Shown piece after piece: positions 28,725 through 36,295 of a stretch of 64,000 nt of DNA. The stretch spans positions 23,208 to 87,207 of the forward strand of contig NZ_JARANY010000010.1 of assembly GCF_029889885.1 (NCBI RefSeq), read 5' to 3'. Origin of the DNA: Chromohalobacter sp. 296-RDG. GTDB taxonomy: Bacteria > Pseudomonadota > Gammaproteobacteria > Pseudomonadales > Halomonadaceae. A program made the translations under genes and the position numbers. The notes beneath the pieces are model-generated. The model saw nothing but the letters and a program-made list of their open reading frames with translations. It searched no databases and was not told the origin of the DNA. The first letter of the stretch is position 1, and every line of letters begins with the position of its first letter.

Positions 28725-30233
28725 ATGTCTCGAGTGCCCTTTTACCTGTTGGTCGGCACCTTGCTGGCCATCGGTATCGTCTTGACCATCTTCCGGCATT
28801 TTCACTACGACGTTCCCTTCATGCCGGGTGAGCAACGGCAGGTGTGGGAAGTCGAGGCACAGGTCAATTTCGATGCCGAGAACGGCCCCGTCAGGGTCGA
28901 TCTTGCCCTGCCCTCCACTCAGCCCGGTTTTCGTCTGCTGACGGAAAACACTGCCTCCTCGGGATTCGGATTGTCATATCTGCGTGACGACAAGGCACGC
29001 CATGCGCAGTGGGCAATCCGGCAAGCCAATGGGCCCCAGCAACTTTATTACTCGGCTCAGCTGCTGGTGACCGATGGCGAGGAGGAGTTTCTAGCCGAGC
29101 CCCCGGCATTGCAACGCGATATCGGCTGGGAGCGGCCCTACGACACGGCTGCCAGAGAAGTCATTGGTCAGGCACATGCGCGTTCGGCGGATGCCTTCAC
29201 GTTCACGCGTGAGTTGATCAAGGAATTCACCGATCAACGTCAGGGAGAAAACGCCCGACTCCTGCTCTCTCAATACGAGCGTCCTGTCTTGCTGACCCGC
29301 TTGCTCAATCAAGCCGATGTTCACGCTCGGATCGTCAATGGCTTGAGGCTGGAAGACGGCCGTCGTCGACAGTCGCTGACCCCGTGGCTGCAAGTGTTCG
29401 AAAACGACAAATGGGTACTGATCAACCCCCGGACGGGCGATCAAGGCAAGCCGGATGATCTCTTGCTGTGGGAGCGTAACGGCAATGCCGTGCTCGAAGT
29501 CCAGGGAGGCAGCAACTCTCGCGTGACTTTCTCGATGTTGCGTCATAACGAGCCGGCATCGGTCGCGGTGCGTAATCAGTTTGCCGACGACACCCTGCTC
29601 AACTTCTCCATTCACAGCTTGCCCATCGAGGAACAGGCACTCTTCAAGACGATCCTCTTGATTCCCATCGGAGCGCTGGTCGTCGTGCTGCTGCGTGTTC
29701 TCGTGGGGCTCGAGACCTCCGGTACTTTCATGCCGGTATTGATCGCGCTGGCCTTCATCCAGACGACCTTGATCACTGGCTTGGTCGGCTTCCTGCTCGT
29801 CGTCGCCGTGGGCCTGGTGATTCGCAGCTATCTATCGCGACTCAATCTATTACTGGTGGCGCGAGTGTCGGCGGTGATCATCACGGTCATCGCCATCATT
29901 TCGTTATTCTCGGTCATGGCCTATCGCTTCGGCCTCAACGCAGGGCTGACCATTACCTTTTTCCCGATGATCATTCTCTCCTGGACCATCGAGCGCATGT
30001 CGATCCTATGGGAGGAAGAAGGTCCCAAGGAAGTCTTCAAGCAGGGATTTGGCAGCCTGTTGACCGCCGTGCTGGCCTATCTGGCCATGAACAATCCCTG
30101 GGTACGCCATATCACCTTCAACTTCCTGGGCGTACAGCTGATTCTCATGTCCATGATTCTGCTGCTGGGGAATTATACCGGGTACCGTTTGCTGGAGTTG
30201 CGACGCTTCCAACCCTTGGCGAAGGATGACTGA
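28725..30233 (+). CDS. Inactive transglutaminase fused to seven membrane helices
   Basis: The 502-residue protein has one N-terminal membrane helix (about 5-24), a periplasmic domain with transglutaminase-like layout (about 30-300), and about seven helices (about 308-490). In an active transglutaminase-like fold one expects Cys, His and Asp; here the Cys position ('LLTRLLNQADVHARIVNG') has none, and the strand that usually carries His reads 'LTPWLQVFENDKWVLINP' without His. This supports the name 'inactive transglutaminase'. AAGGA precedes the ATG. It probably presents or senses a peptide in the periplasm and couples it to the neighbouring ligase and protease. The stop is one base before the next start. 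Confidence 0.82.
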   Translation: MSRVPFYLLVGTLLAIGIVLTIFRHFHYDVPFMPGEQRQVWEVEAQVNFDAENGPVRVDLALPSTQPGFRLLTENTASSGFGLSYLRDDKARHAQWAIRQANGPQQLYYSAQLLVTDGEEEFLAEPPALQRDIGWERPYDTAAREVIGQAHARSADAFTFTRELIKEFTDQRQGENARLLLSQYERPVLLTRLLNQADVHARIVNGLRLEDGRRRQSLTPWLQVFENDKWVLINPRTGDQGKPDDLLLWERNGNAVLEVQGGSNSRVTFSMLRHNEPASVAVRNQFADDTLLNFSIHSLPIEEQALFKTILLIPIGALVVVLLRVLVGLETSGTFMPVLIALAFIQTTLITGLVGFLLVVAVGLVIRSYLSRLNLLLVARVSAVIITVIAIISLFSVMAYRFGLNAGLTITFFPMIILSWTIERMSILWEEEGPKEVFKQGFGSLLTAVLAYLAMNNPWVRHITFNFLGVQLILMSMILLLGNYTGYRLLELRRFQPLAKDD

Positions 30234-30234
30234 C

Positions 30235-31197
30235 ATGTGGGCGACTCCAGCCAGGTTGCAAGCCAAGGGCGTCATCGGCATGAACCGCCGCAACATACGC
30301 TACATCGGCCGCTATAACGATCGCCGGCTCTATCCTCTCGTCGACGACAAGCTGCAGACCAAGCTCTTGACCAAACGCCACGGAATCACCACGCCGGACT
30401 TGATTGGCACCGTGAGCACGCAGTTCGACGTGAAGCACGTCATCGAGATGGTGAAAGACGCGCCCGGCTTCGTCATCAAACCCGCCAAGGGCAGTGGTGG
30501 CAAGGGCATTCTCGTCGTCGAACGTCAGCAGGATGGTGGTTACATCAAGCCCAATGGTGCGCGTATCGAGCGTGTGGACCTGGAACGCCACGTATCCAAT
30601 ATACTGTCCGGACTTTATTCGCTGGGCGGCACATCCGATGTCGCCGTGATCGAGTCATTGATCGCTTTCGATGAAGTTTTCGCCGCGTATACCTACGAAG
30701 GCGTGCCCGATATCCGCGTCATTATTTTCCGCGGATATCCGGTCATGGCGATGATGCGCCTTTCCACGGCGGCATCGGATGGCAAGGCCAACTTGCACCA
30801 GGGCGCGGTCGGCGTAGGACTCGATATTACCACGGGGGCGGCCTTGCGAGGCGTACAGTTCAATCGCCCCCGTGAAGACCATCCCGATACCGGTCGTGGC
30901 CTGGCCTCCTTGCACGTTCCAGGCTGGGATGCCCTGCTCCACCTGGCAGCCAGTTGCTATGAAGTGACCGGGCTCGGTTACTTGGGCACCGACATGGTAC
31001 TCGATCGCCACCACGGCCCAATGCTCCTCGAGCTCAACGCACGCCCGGGACTAGCCATTCAGATGGCCAATGGCGAAGGACTTCGGCGGCGGCTGGACCT
31101 GATCGAGAAACAGACCGAGACACGCTCGATCGAGGCACGCGTCGCTTTCGCGCAGCAGCATTTCGCCCGGGAAGGCGAGCTGGCTAGCTCCGCATGA
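30235..31197 (+). CDS. ATP-grasp 'alpha-L-glutamate ligase-like' protein
   Basis: The 320-residue cytoplasmic protein belongs to the ATP-grasp superfamily, in the group annotated alpha-L-glutamate ligase-like (RimK relatives). 'NDRRLYPLVDDKLQTK' opens the substrate domain, 'FVIKPAKGSGGKGILVV' is the ATP-binding loop with Lys82, and 'LLELNARPGLAIQMANG' holds the metal ligands. I prefer the ATG at 30235 to the one at 30226, because AAGGA lies at the right distance and the N-terminus then matches the family. It should form an amide bond, perhaps adding an amino acid to a peptide or envelope component. It ends the retropepsin-transglutaminase-ligase operon. Confidence 0.82.
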   Translation: MWATPARLQAKGVIGMNRRNIRYIGRYNDRRLYPLVDDKLQTKLLTKRHGITTPDLIGTVSTQFDVKHVIEMVKDAPGFVIKPAKGSGGKGILVVERQQDGGYIKPNGARIERVDLERHVSNILSGLYSLGGTSDVAVIESLIAFDEVFAAYTYEGVPDIRVIIFRGYPVMAMMRLSTAASDGKANLHQGAVGVGLDITTGAALRGVQFNRPREDHPDTGRGLASLHVPGWDALLHLAASCYEVTGLGYLGTDMVLDRHHGPMLLELNARPGLAIQMANGEGLRRRLDLIEKQTETRSIEARVAFAQQHFAREGELASSA

Positions 31198-31281
31198 TCA
31201 CGTCTGAAAATGAGGTGCGTCTGGCCCCACCCTAGGCAACGGCGTAGAATGCTCCGCATTACCGAGACCGATGGTGTTGCG

Positions 31282-31731
31282 ATGCTCGATTCCCATGCGC
31301 TACTGACTCAGGCCGAACGCCAGTGCCAACAGCACGGTGCGCGCTTCACCCCGATACGCCGGCGTGTTCTGGAAATGATCGCCACATCGCCTGGTGGTCT
31401 CAAGGCTTATGATCTACTTGACCGTCTCGCGACGGAACATGCCTCGGCGCGCCCTCCAACTGTCTACCGTGCGTTGGAATTCCTCATCGAGCAAGGCTTG
31501 GTACATCGCATCGAGTCGCTCAATGCCTACGTCGCCTGCCCCTGTCCCGAACACGCGCATGGCTTTCAACTTCTGATATGCCGTGCATGCGGACGAGTGG
31601 AAGAATTGCATCTCGATAACGTCAATGAGCAACTGGCTCAGGAGGCTCATCAACAGGGCTATCGTATCGAGCGGCAGACTATCGAACTACTGGGGGTGTG
31701 TGCGTCGTGCATTGCACAAGCTTCTGCCTAA
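31282..31731 (+). CDS. zur: Zinc uptake regulator Zur (Fur family)
   Basis: Zinc-responsive repressor of 149 residues. The winged-helix part has 'FTPIRRRVLEMIA', 'GGLKAYDLLDRL' and 'ARPPTVYRALEFLIEQGLVH', which match Zur better than Fur. Structural zinc Cys pairs are in 'LICRACGRV' and 'GVCASC'; sensor His/Cys residues occur in 'ACPCPEHAHGFQ'. I set the start at 31282. hisI follows after 28 bases on the same strand and is probably cotranscribed. I could not find a clear Zur box upstream. Confidence 0.88.
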   Translation: MLDSHALLTQAERQCQQHGARFTPIRRRVLEMIATSPGGLKAYDLLDRLATEHASARPPTVYRALEFLIEQGLVHRIESLNAYVACPCPEHAHGFQLLICRACGRVEELHLDNVNEQLAQEAHQQGYRIERQTIELLGVCASCIAQASA

Positions 31732-31759
31732 CTCATCAACGCCAAGACAACGATATGCC

Positions 31760-32200
31760 ATGACTGACCTCTTCAAGCAACTCGAGCCGGCCCCGCAAGA
31801 CACGCGCGAACCGACAAACACACTCCTCGACGCCGCGCATTGGAATGATGACGGGCTGATTCCCGCCATTGCGCAGCAGCATGAGAGTGGCGAAGTATTG
31901 ATGATGGCGTGGATGAATCGGGCCGCGCTGGAGGAAACGCTCACCACCGGACGTGTCTGTTATTGGTCACGTTCACGCGGCAAGCCGTGGCGCAAGGGCG
32001 AGTCCTCGGGGCAGGTTCAGCGGCTAATGGCGGCGTACCTCGACTGCGACGGTGACACTCTATTGCTGAGCGTCGATCAGCAAGGTCCTGCGTGCCATAC
32101 CGGGCGGCGTAGCTGCTTCTACATTGCATTGGGCGAGGAAACCTCGGAAGTCGACAGCGCCCCGCTGATGGAACCCGCCGAGCTATACGGCCAGCGCTAG
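31760..32200 (+). CDS. hisI: Phosphoribosyl-AMP cyclohydrolase HisI
   Basis: Third step of histidine synthesis, hydrolysis of phosphoribosyl-AMP. The 146-residue product is the stand-alone HisI domain without HisE. The zinc Cys residues are present in 'DCDGD' and '[11 protein letters not shown]'; '[17 protein letters not shown]' binds substrate. The N-terminus is about twenty residues longer than in minimal HisI. It sits directly after zur and before yidD, not in a his operon. HisI paralogues have been linked to zinc-starvation regulons in some bacteria, but this copy keeps all zinc-binding Cys. Confidence 0.93.
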   Translation: MTDLFKQLEPAPQDTREPTNTLLDAAHWNDDGLIPAIAQQHESGEVLMMAWMNRAALEETLTTGRVCYWSRSRGKPWRKGESSGQVQRLMAAYLDCDGDTLLLSVDQQGPACHTGRRSCFYIALGEETSEVDSAPLMEPAELYGQR

Positions 32201-32205
32201 TCGCC

Positions 32206-32493
32206 ATGCGTCGCCTTCTTCGCAAGTGCCTTTCCGGTTTCATGATCGGCCTGCTGCGCGGCTACCAGTACGTCATCAGCCCCCTGCTCGGCCCGCGCTG
32301 CCGCTTCTGGCCCAGTTGCTCGCAATACGCCGTGGAGGCCATCCAGATTCATGGCCCCTTAAAAGGTGGCTGGCTGGCGCTCAAGCGAATCTTGAAATGC
32401 CATCCTGGCCACCCCGGCGGTGTCGACCCCGTGCCGCCCGGACCAGGTGAATGTGGCTCTCACGCCGATCACGAGCGCCCCGATACGCACTGA
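32206..32493 (+). CDS. yidD: Membrane protein insertion efficiency factor YidD
   Basis: Small protein of 95 residues that assists YidC-dependent membrane insertion. It shows '[25 protein letters not shown]' (in part), the amphipathic N-terminus and '[18 protein letters not shown]', the full set of YidD hallmarks including three conserved Cys. It starts five bases after hisI. In most bacteria yidD lies between rnpA and yidC near the origin; its place here, in a zur-hisI group, is unusual. Confidence 0.93.
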   Translation: MRRLLRKCLSGFMIGLLRGYQYVISPLLGPRCRFWPSCSQYAVEAIQIHGPLKGGWLALKRILKCHPGHPGGVDPVPPGPGECGSHADHERPDTH

Positions 32494-32532
32494 CGGTTTT
32501 CCACGTATCCGGCAACTCACCATTCAGCCAAG

Positions 32533-32943
32533 CTACGCGGCTTGCTTGGCCACCGTATAGATACGATCCAGCATGGAATGTAGCCCGTTGCTGCGCGTCG
32601 GTGACAAATGCTTGTCGAGGCCAAGCTCGCCCAGGAAGTCCGGCGGCGTCGCCTGAATCTCACTGGGCGGCCGGTCGTTGTAGATCCGCAATAGAACAGC
32701 AATCAGCCCCGAGACGATGGCAGCATCGGAGGTCGCATCGAAATGCAGCCGGCCATCCTCCAGGCGGTCGTGAATCCAGACATTGGACTGACAACCCTGA
32801 ATCTTGGTGTCATCGCTTTTCAACGACTCAGGGAATGTCGGCAATTGTTTGCCCATGTCGATGATGTACTGGTAGCGATCCATCCAGTTATCGAATATGG
32901 CGAACTCATCGGCTAGTTCGGCTTGTGCTTCGCGTGCTGTCAT
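32533..32943 (-). CDS. sufE: Cysteine desulfuration protein SufE
   Basis: Sulfur acceptor that takes persulfide from a cysteine desulfurase and passes it to a Suf or Csd assembly system. The 136-residue protein has the acceptor Cys in 'IQGCQSNVWI' and the family opening 'QAELADEFAIFDNWMDRYQYII' (in part). The ATG at 32943 follows a purine-rich stretch. It lies 27 bases after the recombinase gene on the same strand, so it might share that transcript, and its stop faces yidD. No sufBCDS genes are in view; CsdE is an alternative name. Confidence 0.9.
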   Translation of the reverse strand: MTAREAQAELADEFAIFDNWMDRYQYIIDMGKQLPTFPESLKSDDTKIQGCQSNVWIHDRLEDGRLHFDATSDAAIVSGLIAVLLRIYNDRPPSEIQATPPDFLGELGLDKHLSPTRSNGLHSMLDRIYTVAKQAA

Positions 32944-32970
32944 GCGCCCTCCTCGCAATTCGTTTGCCCA

Positions 32971-34191
32971 TTATAACGTGCCATCGTCATGCGTGTCGGC
33001 GTCCGTGAGCCGGTGATGTGCCAATTGACGATGCCATTCTTCAGCCTCGGCGTGCAGATAACGCGCAGTGGTATCCAGGCGCGCATGGCGGGCGGTACGC
33101 GCCAGATAACGCAGCTCCACGCCGGCCTGTGCCTGATGCGTCAACGCAGTATGGCGCAGCCAATGGGGGGTGGCCTGCTTCAACGGCGCACGCGTGGCTT
33201 CGGCAAGATCATCAAGGGCATGGAAACCTGCGCGAAATGCCTCGCGGATCAGCCGATAGAGCTGGTTGCCCCCTACTCCGCGCCGACCATCCAGCGCACG
33301 CAGCAGCGGCGTGGTATCGTCGGGCTCAGGCTGCGGCGACATGCCCAGCGTCATTCGCCAATCCGCGAGCAGCGTCATCATGTCAGGCGGCACCGGCACC
33401 TCAGCCAGCTTGTCGCCCTTCCCCACGACCCGCCACCACCAGCGTCCTTCGCGCTGAATGAAGTCTCCCATGCAGGCCTGTGACATTTCGCCAAGGCGCG
33501 GCGCCAGCAGATAGGCAAAGCCGAACAGAAATCGACGCCGCGCCCAACGATAATAGGCGCCGTCGCCCGCCTGCGGGGATGGCGGCACTTGTAGCCATGC
33601 CCAGAAGCGTTGCCACAGCGTCCTTTCGAGATAACGCTCGATACGTTCACTGCGATTGTCCATGCGCCGACGTTTGTCGCGCATCAGACGAAACGGATTG
33701 TGCTCGAGCCATCCTGCCTCGACCAGCCAGGCGAACATGCCTTGCAGAATGACCAGTGCCTGACGTCGGCTGGCCGCCGATAGCGGCTGACGAAACGGCC
33801 GCCACTGCCGCGCATGCCGAGCCCGAGACGGTCCCTGCCACAGTGCCGCCGGTTGCGGATCGGCCAGGAATCGCTCATAGGTGTCCAGGGTGTCACGTTG
33901 GACGTCGACCAACGCCTCGCCGCGCCGCTGAAGCCACAACAACAAACGTTCGGCTTCCTTGCGATACGCGCGCCAGGTCTGAGGACTCGACTGGAATTCA
34001 CGCAACCAGGACGCCACGGCTTCCACATCGGTATGGGCCGAGATGTGCGCCCCACGCCTTGTGCCGCGCACCTCAACCGCTTCCTTCGCTGTTGACTCCA
34101 TCGCCACGGTTCCCGTTTCGAGCGCGACGATCGCCTCGAGTTGTCCTTCCTGCTCAGGTTCTTCCGGCTTCTGCCCTCGCTCGTGCTGCAT
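32971..34191 (-). CDS. Tyrosine recombinase / phage-type integrase
   Basis: The 406-residue site-specific recombinase has all catalytic residues: Arg232 ('LAPRLGE'), Lys258 ('VVGKGDK'), His343 and Arg346 ('PHWLRHTAL'), His369 ('RHARL') and the nucleophile Tyr378 ('TTARYLHAE'). An N-terminal SAM-like core-binding domain spans about residues 50-165, after an acidic Glu/Gln-rich leader. It is not obviously XerC or XerD: it is longer and has a tail after the nucleophile. It is divergent from a KfrA-like DNA-binding gene, with a palindrome-rich intergenic region between. There is no adjacent tRNA, transposase or other phage gene, so it may be a resident chromosomal recombinase. Confidence 0.85.
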   Translation of the reverse strand: MQHERGQKPEEPEQEGQLEAIVALETGTVAMESTAKEAVEVRGTRRGAHISAHTDVEAVASWLREFQSSPQTWRAYRKEAERLLLWLQRRGEALVDVQRDTLDTYERFLADPQPAALWQGPSRARHARQWRPFRQPLSAASRRQALVILQGMFAWLVEAGWLEHNPFRLMRDKRRRMDNRSERIERYLERTLWQRFWAWLQVPPSPQAGDGAYYRWARRRFLFGFAYLLAPRLGEMSQACMGDFIQREGRWWWRVVGKGDKLAEVPVPPDMMTLLADWRMTLGMSPQPEPDDTTPLLRALDGRRGVGGNQLYRLIREAFRAGFHALDDLAEATRAPLKQATPHWLRHTALTHQAQAGVELRYLARTARHARLDTTARYLHAEAEEWHRQLAHHRLTDADTHDDGTL

Positions 34192-34220
34192 GGCGCTTGA
34201 TGCCTTCTCTATCCCTATTG

Positions 34221-34235
34221 CCGGACAGTGTCCGG
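34221..34235. promoter_or_regulatory. 15-base palindrome upstream of the recombinase gene
   Basis: CCGGACAGTGTCCGG has perfect 7-base arms around a central G. It lies 30 bases upstream of the recombinase start and is the best operator candidate for the divergent pair, bound perhaps by the KfrA-like protein or the recombinase. Confidence 0.5.
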
Positions 34236-34245
34236 TGTTACGCTC

Positions 34246-34334
34246 AAAAAATCAAGATAATGCGCGTAATCTTGAATTTTTTGCCAATTTCATAATGTAT
34301 TTTACGTATTATGTTTAATGTAATATTGGCCAAT
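34246..34334. repeat. Cluster of inverted repeats, AT-rich
   Basis: TCAAGAT/ATCTTGA (34252-34258 and 34269-34275) is flanked by A6 and T6 and resembles a bidirectional terminator. CATAAT/ATTATG (34291-34296 and 34308-34313) forms an imperfect palindrome. ATTGGCCAAT (34325-34334) is a 10-base palindrome. GCCAATT occurs twice, at 34283 and 34329. The cluster fills the space between the recombinase and the KfrA-like gene. Confidence 0.55.
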
Positions 34335-34405
34335 TCCGAGTAACGAGGTATGCTGCAAGGAATAATCAAACGCCCTGTGTGGCGGCCGGTACATAAGGAC
34401 TCGAC

Positions 34406-35371
34406 ATGGCCCGCAACGGCATTCAATACGAGGACGTGCAACACGCGATCGATACGCTGCTACGTCAAAACGACGCGCCCACCGTCCAGAAGATCCGCGA
34501 CATCCTGGGCACGGGGAGCTTCACGACGATCAGCGATCATTTGCGGGAGTGGCGTTTACGACGAGAGAAGAACCGGGATGTCACGACGAGCGATACCCCG
34601 CCTGAGGCGCTACAGGCATGGATGACGGATCTCTGGGAAAAAGCCCAGTCACTGGCGGCTGAATCCCTGGCGCATTACCGCCAGGAAGCCGATCAGCGTA
34701 TCGAAGAAACGCAAGCCGAGGCCCAAGCCGCCGCTCGCAAGGCAGCGGACGCCGAAGAACGTCTAGCGGCGTTGAACACGCACTTCGAGCAGGCCCAGGC
34801 ACGGCTGGAAGAAAAGGCAATGCAGCTGGCCAACGCACAAAGCGAACTGCAAGCGGCCCATCAGCAGGAAACCCAGCAAGCACGACGCGTGAAGCAGCTC
34901 GACGAGGAATGCCAGAAACATCAGCGCCAACTGGAAACCGCTCGTAGCGAGCATCGCGACGCCGTGGCGGAACTTTCGCGCGAGCATCAAACTCAGTTGA
35001 AACAAGAAGAACAGCGCCACGAAGCGGCGGAAGCACGTTTGATGGGGCTTCTCGATGACGCGCGCCAAGAGCGCCAGAATATCGAGAAACAGGCCCAAAA
35101 ACGCACGGCGTCCCAGGAACAGAAACTCGAGCGTGTGCAGGCCGAACTCGCCGAGCAGCGCCGTCAGTACACGACGCTGGAGGAGAAAGCGCGCAGCGAA
35201 ACCTCCCAGCGGCAGGCATTGGAAAGCAAATTGCGGGAGAGCGAAGGTCAATTACAGCAAACACAAAGCGACAACCGGCGCGCAGAGCGTGAGCTCGAGC
35301 AGCAGCACGCCATCAATCGCGAGTTGCGCGAAAAGCTGGCGCGTCTGCCACTACCGCCCTTCGTCGTCTAG
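34406..35371 (+). CDS. KfrA-like DNA-binding coiled-coil protein
   Basis: The 321-residue product has an N-terminal DNA-binding domain of the KfrA_N type (about 1-60: 'VQHAIDTLLRQ', 'TVQKIRDILGTGSFTTISDHLREW') and a very long alpha-helical coiled coil (about 90-315) rich in E, Q, A, R and L. KfrA proteins are known mainly from plasmids, where they bind operator repeats and assist partition or regulation. This one is in a chromosomal setting beside a divergent tyrosine recombinase. It probably autoregulates through the palindromes upstream. A hairpin terminator follows the stop. Confidence 0.85.
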   Translation: MARNGIQYEDVQHAIDTLLRQNDAPTVQKIRDILGTGSFTTISDHLREWRLRREKNRDVTTSDTPPEALQAWMTDLWEKAQSLAAESLAHYRQEADQRIEETQAEAQAAARKAADAEERLAALNTHFEQAQARLEEKAMQLANAQSELQAAHQQETQQARRVKQLDEECQKHQRQLETARSEHRDAVAELSREHQTQLKQEEQRHEAAEARLMGLLDDARQERQNIEKQAQKRTASQEQKLERVQAELAEQRRQYTTLEEKARSETSQRQALESKLRESEGQLQQTQSDNRRAERELEQQHAINRELREKLARLPLPPFVV

Positions 35372-35413
35372 CTCGAATAAGGACACTCCCCGGCTGCCAG
35401 AGCTAGTAATGAA

Positions 35414-35438
35414 GAAAGCCCGCACATGGCGGGCTTTC
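35414..35438. terminator. Bidirectional terminator between the KfrA-like gene and nfuA
   Basis: A perfect 10-base stem (GAAAGCCCGC / GCGGGCTTTC) with a 5-base loop lies between two convergent genes. The U-run is short on both sides. Confidence 0.75.
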
Positions 35439-35489
35439 GATACTGGCTTGGGACTTCCACGATTTGGGAGTGGTCGCGCCCAGCGCCGA

Positions 35490-36080
35490 TCAGCGGTAAT
35501 AGGCGTTGGTATCATCGGTATGGTCAGTGACGTCACGGATACCGACCAGCTCGGGGACGCGCTCGACCAGCGTCTTTTCGACCCCGTCTTTAAGGGTGAT
35601 ATCGACCGCCGCGCACCCTTGGCAACCCCCGCCGAACTGCAGTACGGCGAGATTCTCCTCGGTCAACTGCATCAGACGAACTTCACCACCATGCGCCGCC
35701 AAGCCGGGATTGATTTCACTGTAAAGCACGTAGTTGACGCGATCCTCAAGCGGGCTGTCGGCGTTAACCTGTGGCATCTTGGCATTAGGCGCCTTGATGG
35801 TCAGCTGACCACCCATGCGGTCCGAGTTGAAGTCGACTACCGCCTCTTCAAGGAATGTAATGCTATTTTTCTCGAGATACACCGCGATCTTGTCCAGGTC
35901 GAGCCTTTCGTCACTCGGCTCTTCCTCACCCGGCCGGCAGTAAGCCAGGCACGTTTCGGCGTATGGCGTCCCCGGCTGGGTAATGAAGATGCGCACCGCG
36001 ATGCCTTCGACGTTCTGCTTGGCCAACAGCTCGGCAAGGTACTCTTGAGCGCTGTCGGTAATTTGGATGGGCTGGCTCAT
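35490..36080 (-). CDS. nfuA: Fe/S biogenesis protein NfuA
   Basis: Scaffold or carrier that delivers [4Fe-4S] clusters, important under oxidative stress. The 196-residue protein has an N-terminal A-type-like degenerate domain (about 1-100) and a C-terminal Nfu domain with the CxxC ligand pair Cys153 and Cys156 ('[11 protein letters not shown]'). Both length and numbering agree with E. coli NfuA. It is divergent from metH, with a 215-base intergenic region in which I see no clear riboswitch. Confidence 0.95.
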   Translation of the reverse strand: MSQPIQITDSAQEYLAELLAKQNVEGIAVRIFITQPGTPYAETCLAYCRPGEEEPSDERLDLDKIAVYLEKNSITFLEEAVVDFNSDRMGGQLTIKAPNAKMPQVNADSPLEDRVNYVLYSEINPGLAAHGGEVRLMQLTEENLAVLQFGGGCQGCAAVDITLKDGVEKTLVERVPELVGIRDVTDHTDDTNAYYR

Positions 36081-36295
36081 AAAACGTTACTCTCTACCTG
36101 AGATGTTGTCTTCATGGTATGAAAAAGCATCGCCCGACACAATCCCGAGTATTTTGCTGGGTCTTGTCGACTGCTCACATTGCGGCGCTTCTGGTACCAT
36201 TCCCGTCTCGTATACTGTCTGCGTGACATCGGCCTCGTGCCGATCTCGCTGACGTTCGCCCTATCGCTCGGATCCCGCTGGAGAAATACGTCGAC

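Noticed and set aside
33756..34295. A 179-codon frame antisense to the recombinase
   Set aside because: Low-complexity Arg/Pro/Ala sequence without a domain; the recombinase on the other strand has a full catalytic set.
34581..35264. A 227-codon frame antisense to the KfrA-like gene
   Set aside because: It is the reverse shadow of a repetitive coiled-coil gene and has no domain.
36106..36125. TTCATGGTATGAA symmetry upstream of metH as a MetR or MetJ site
   Set aside because: The arm order does not match the MetR consensus and no MetJ box repeats are seen; too weak to call.
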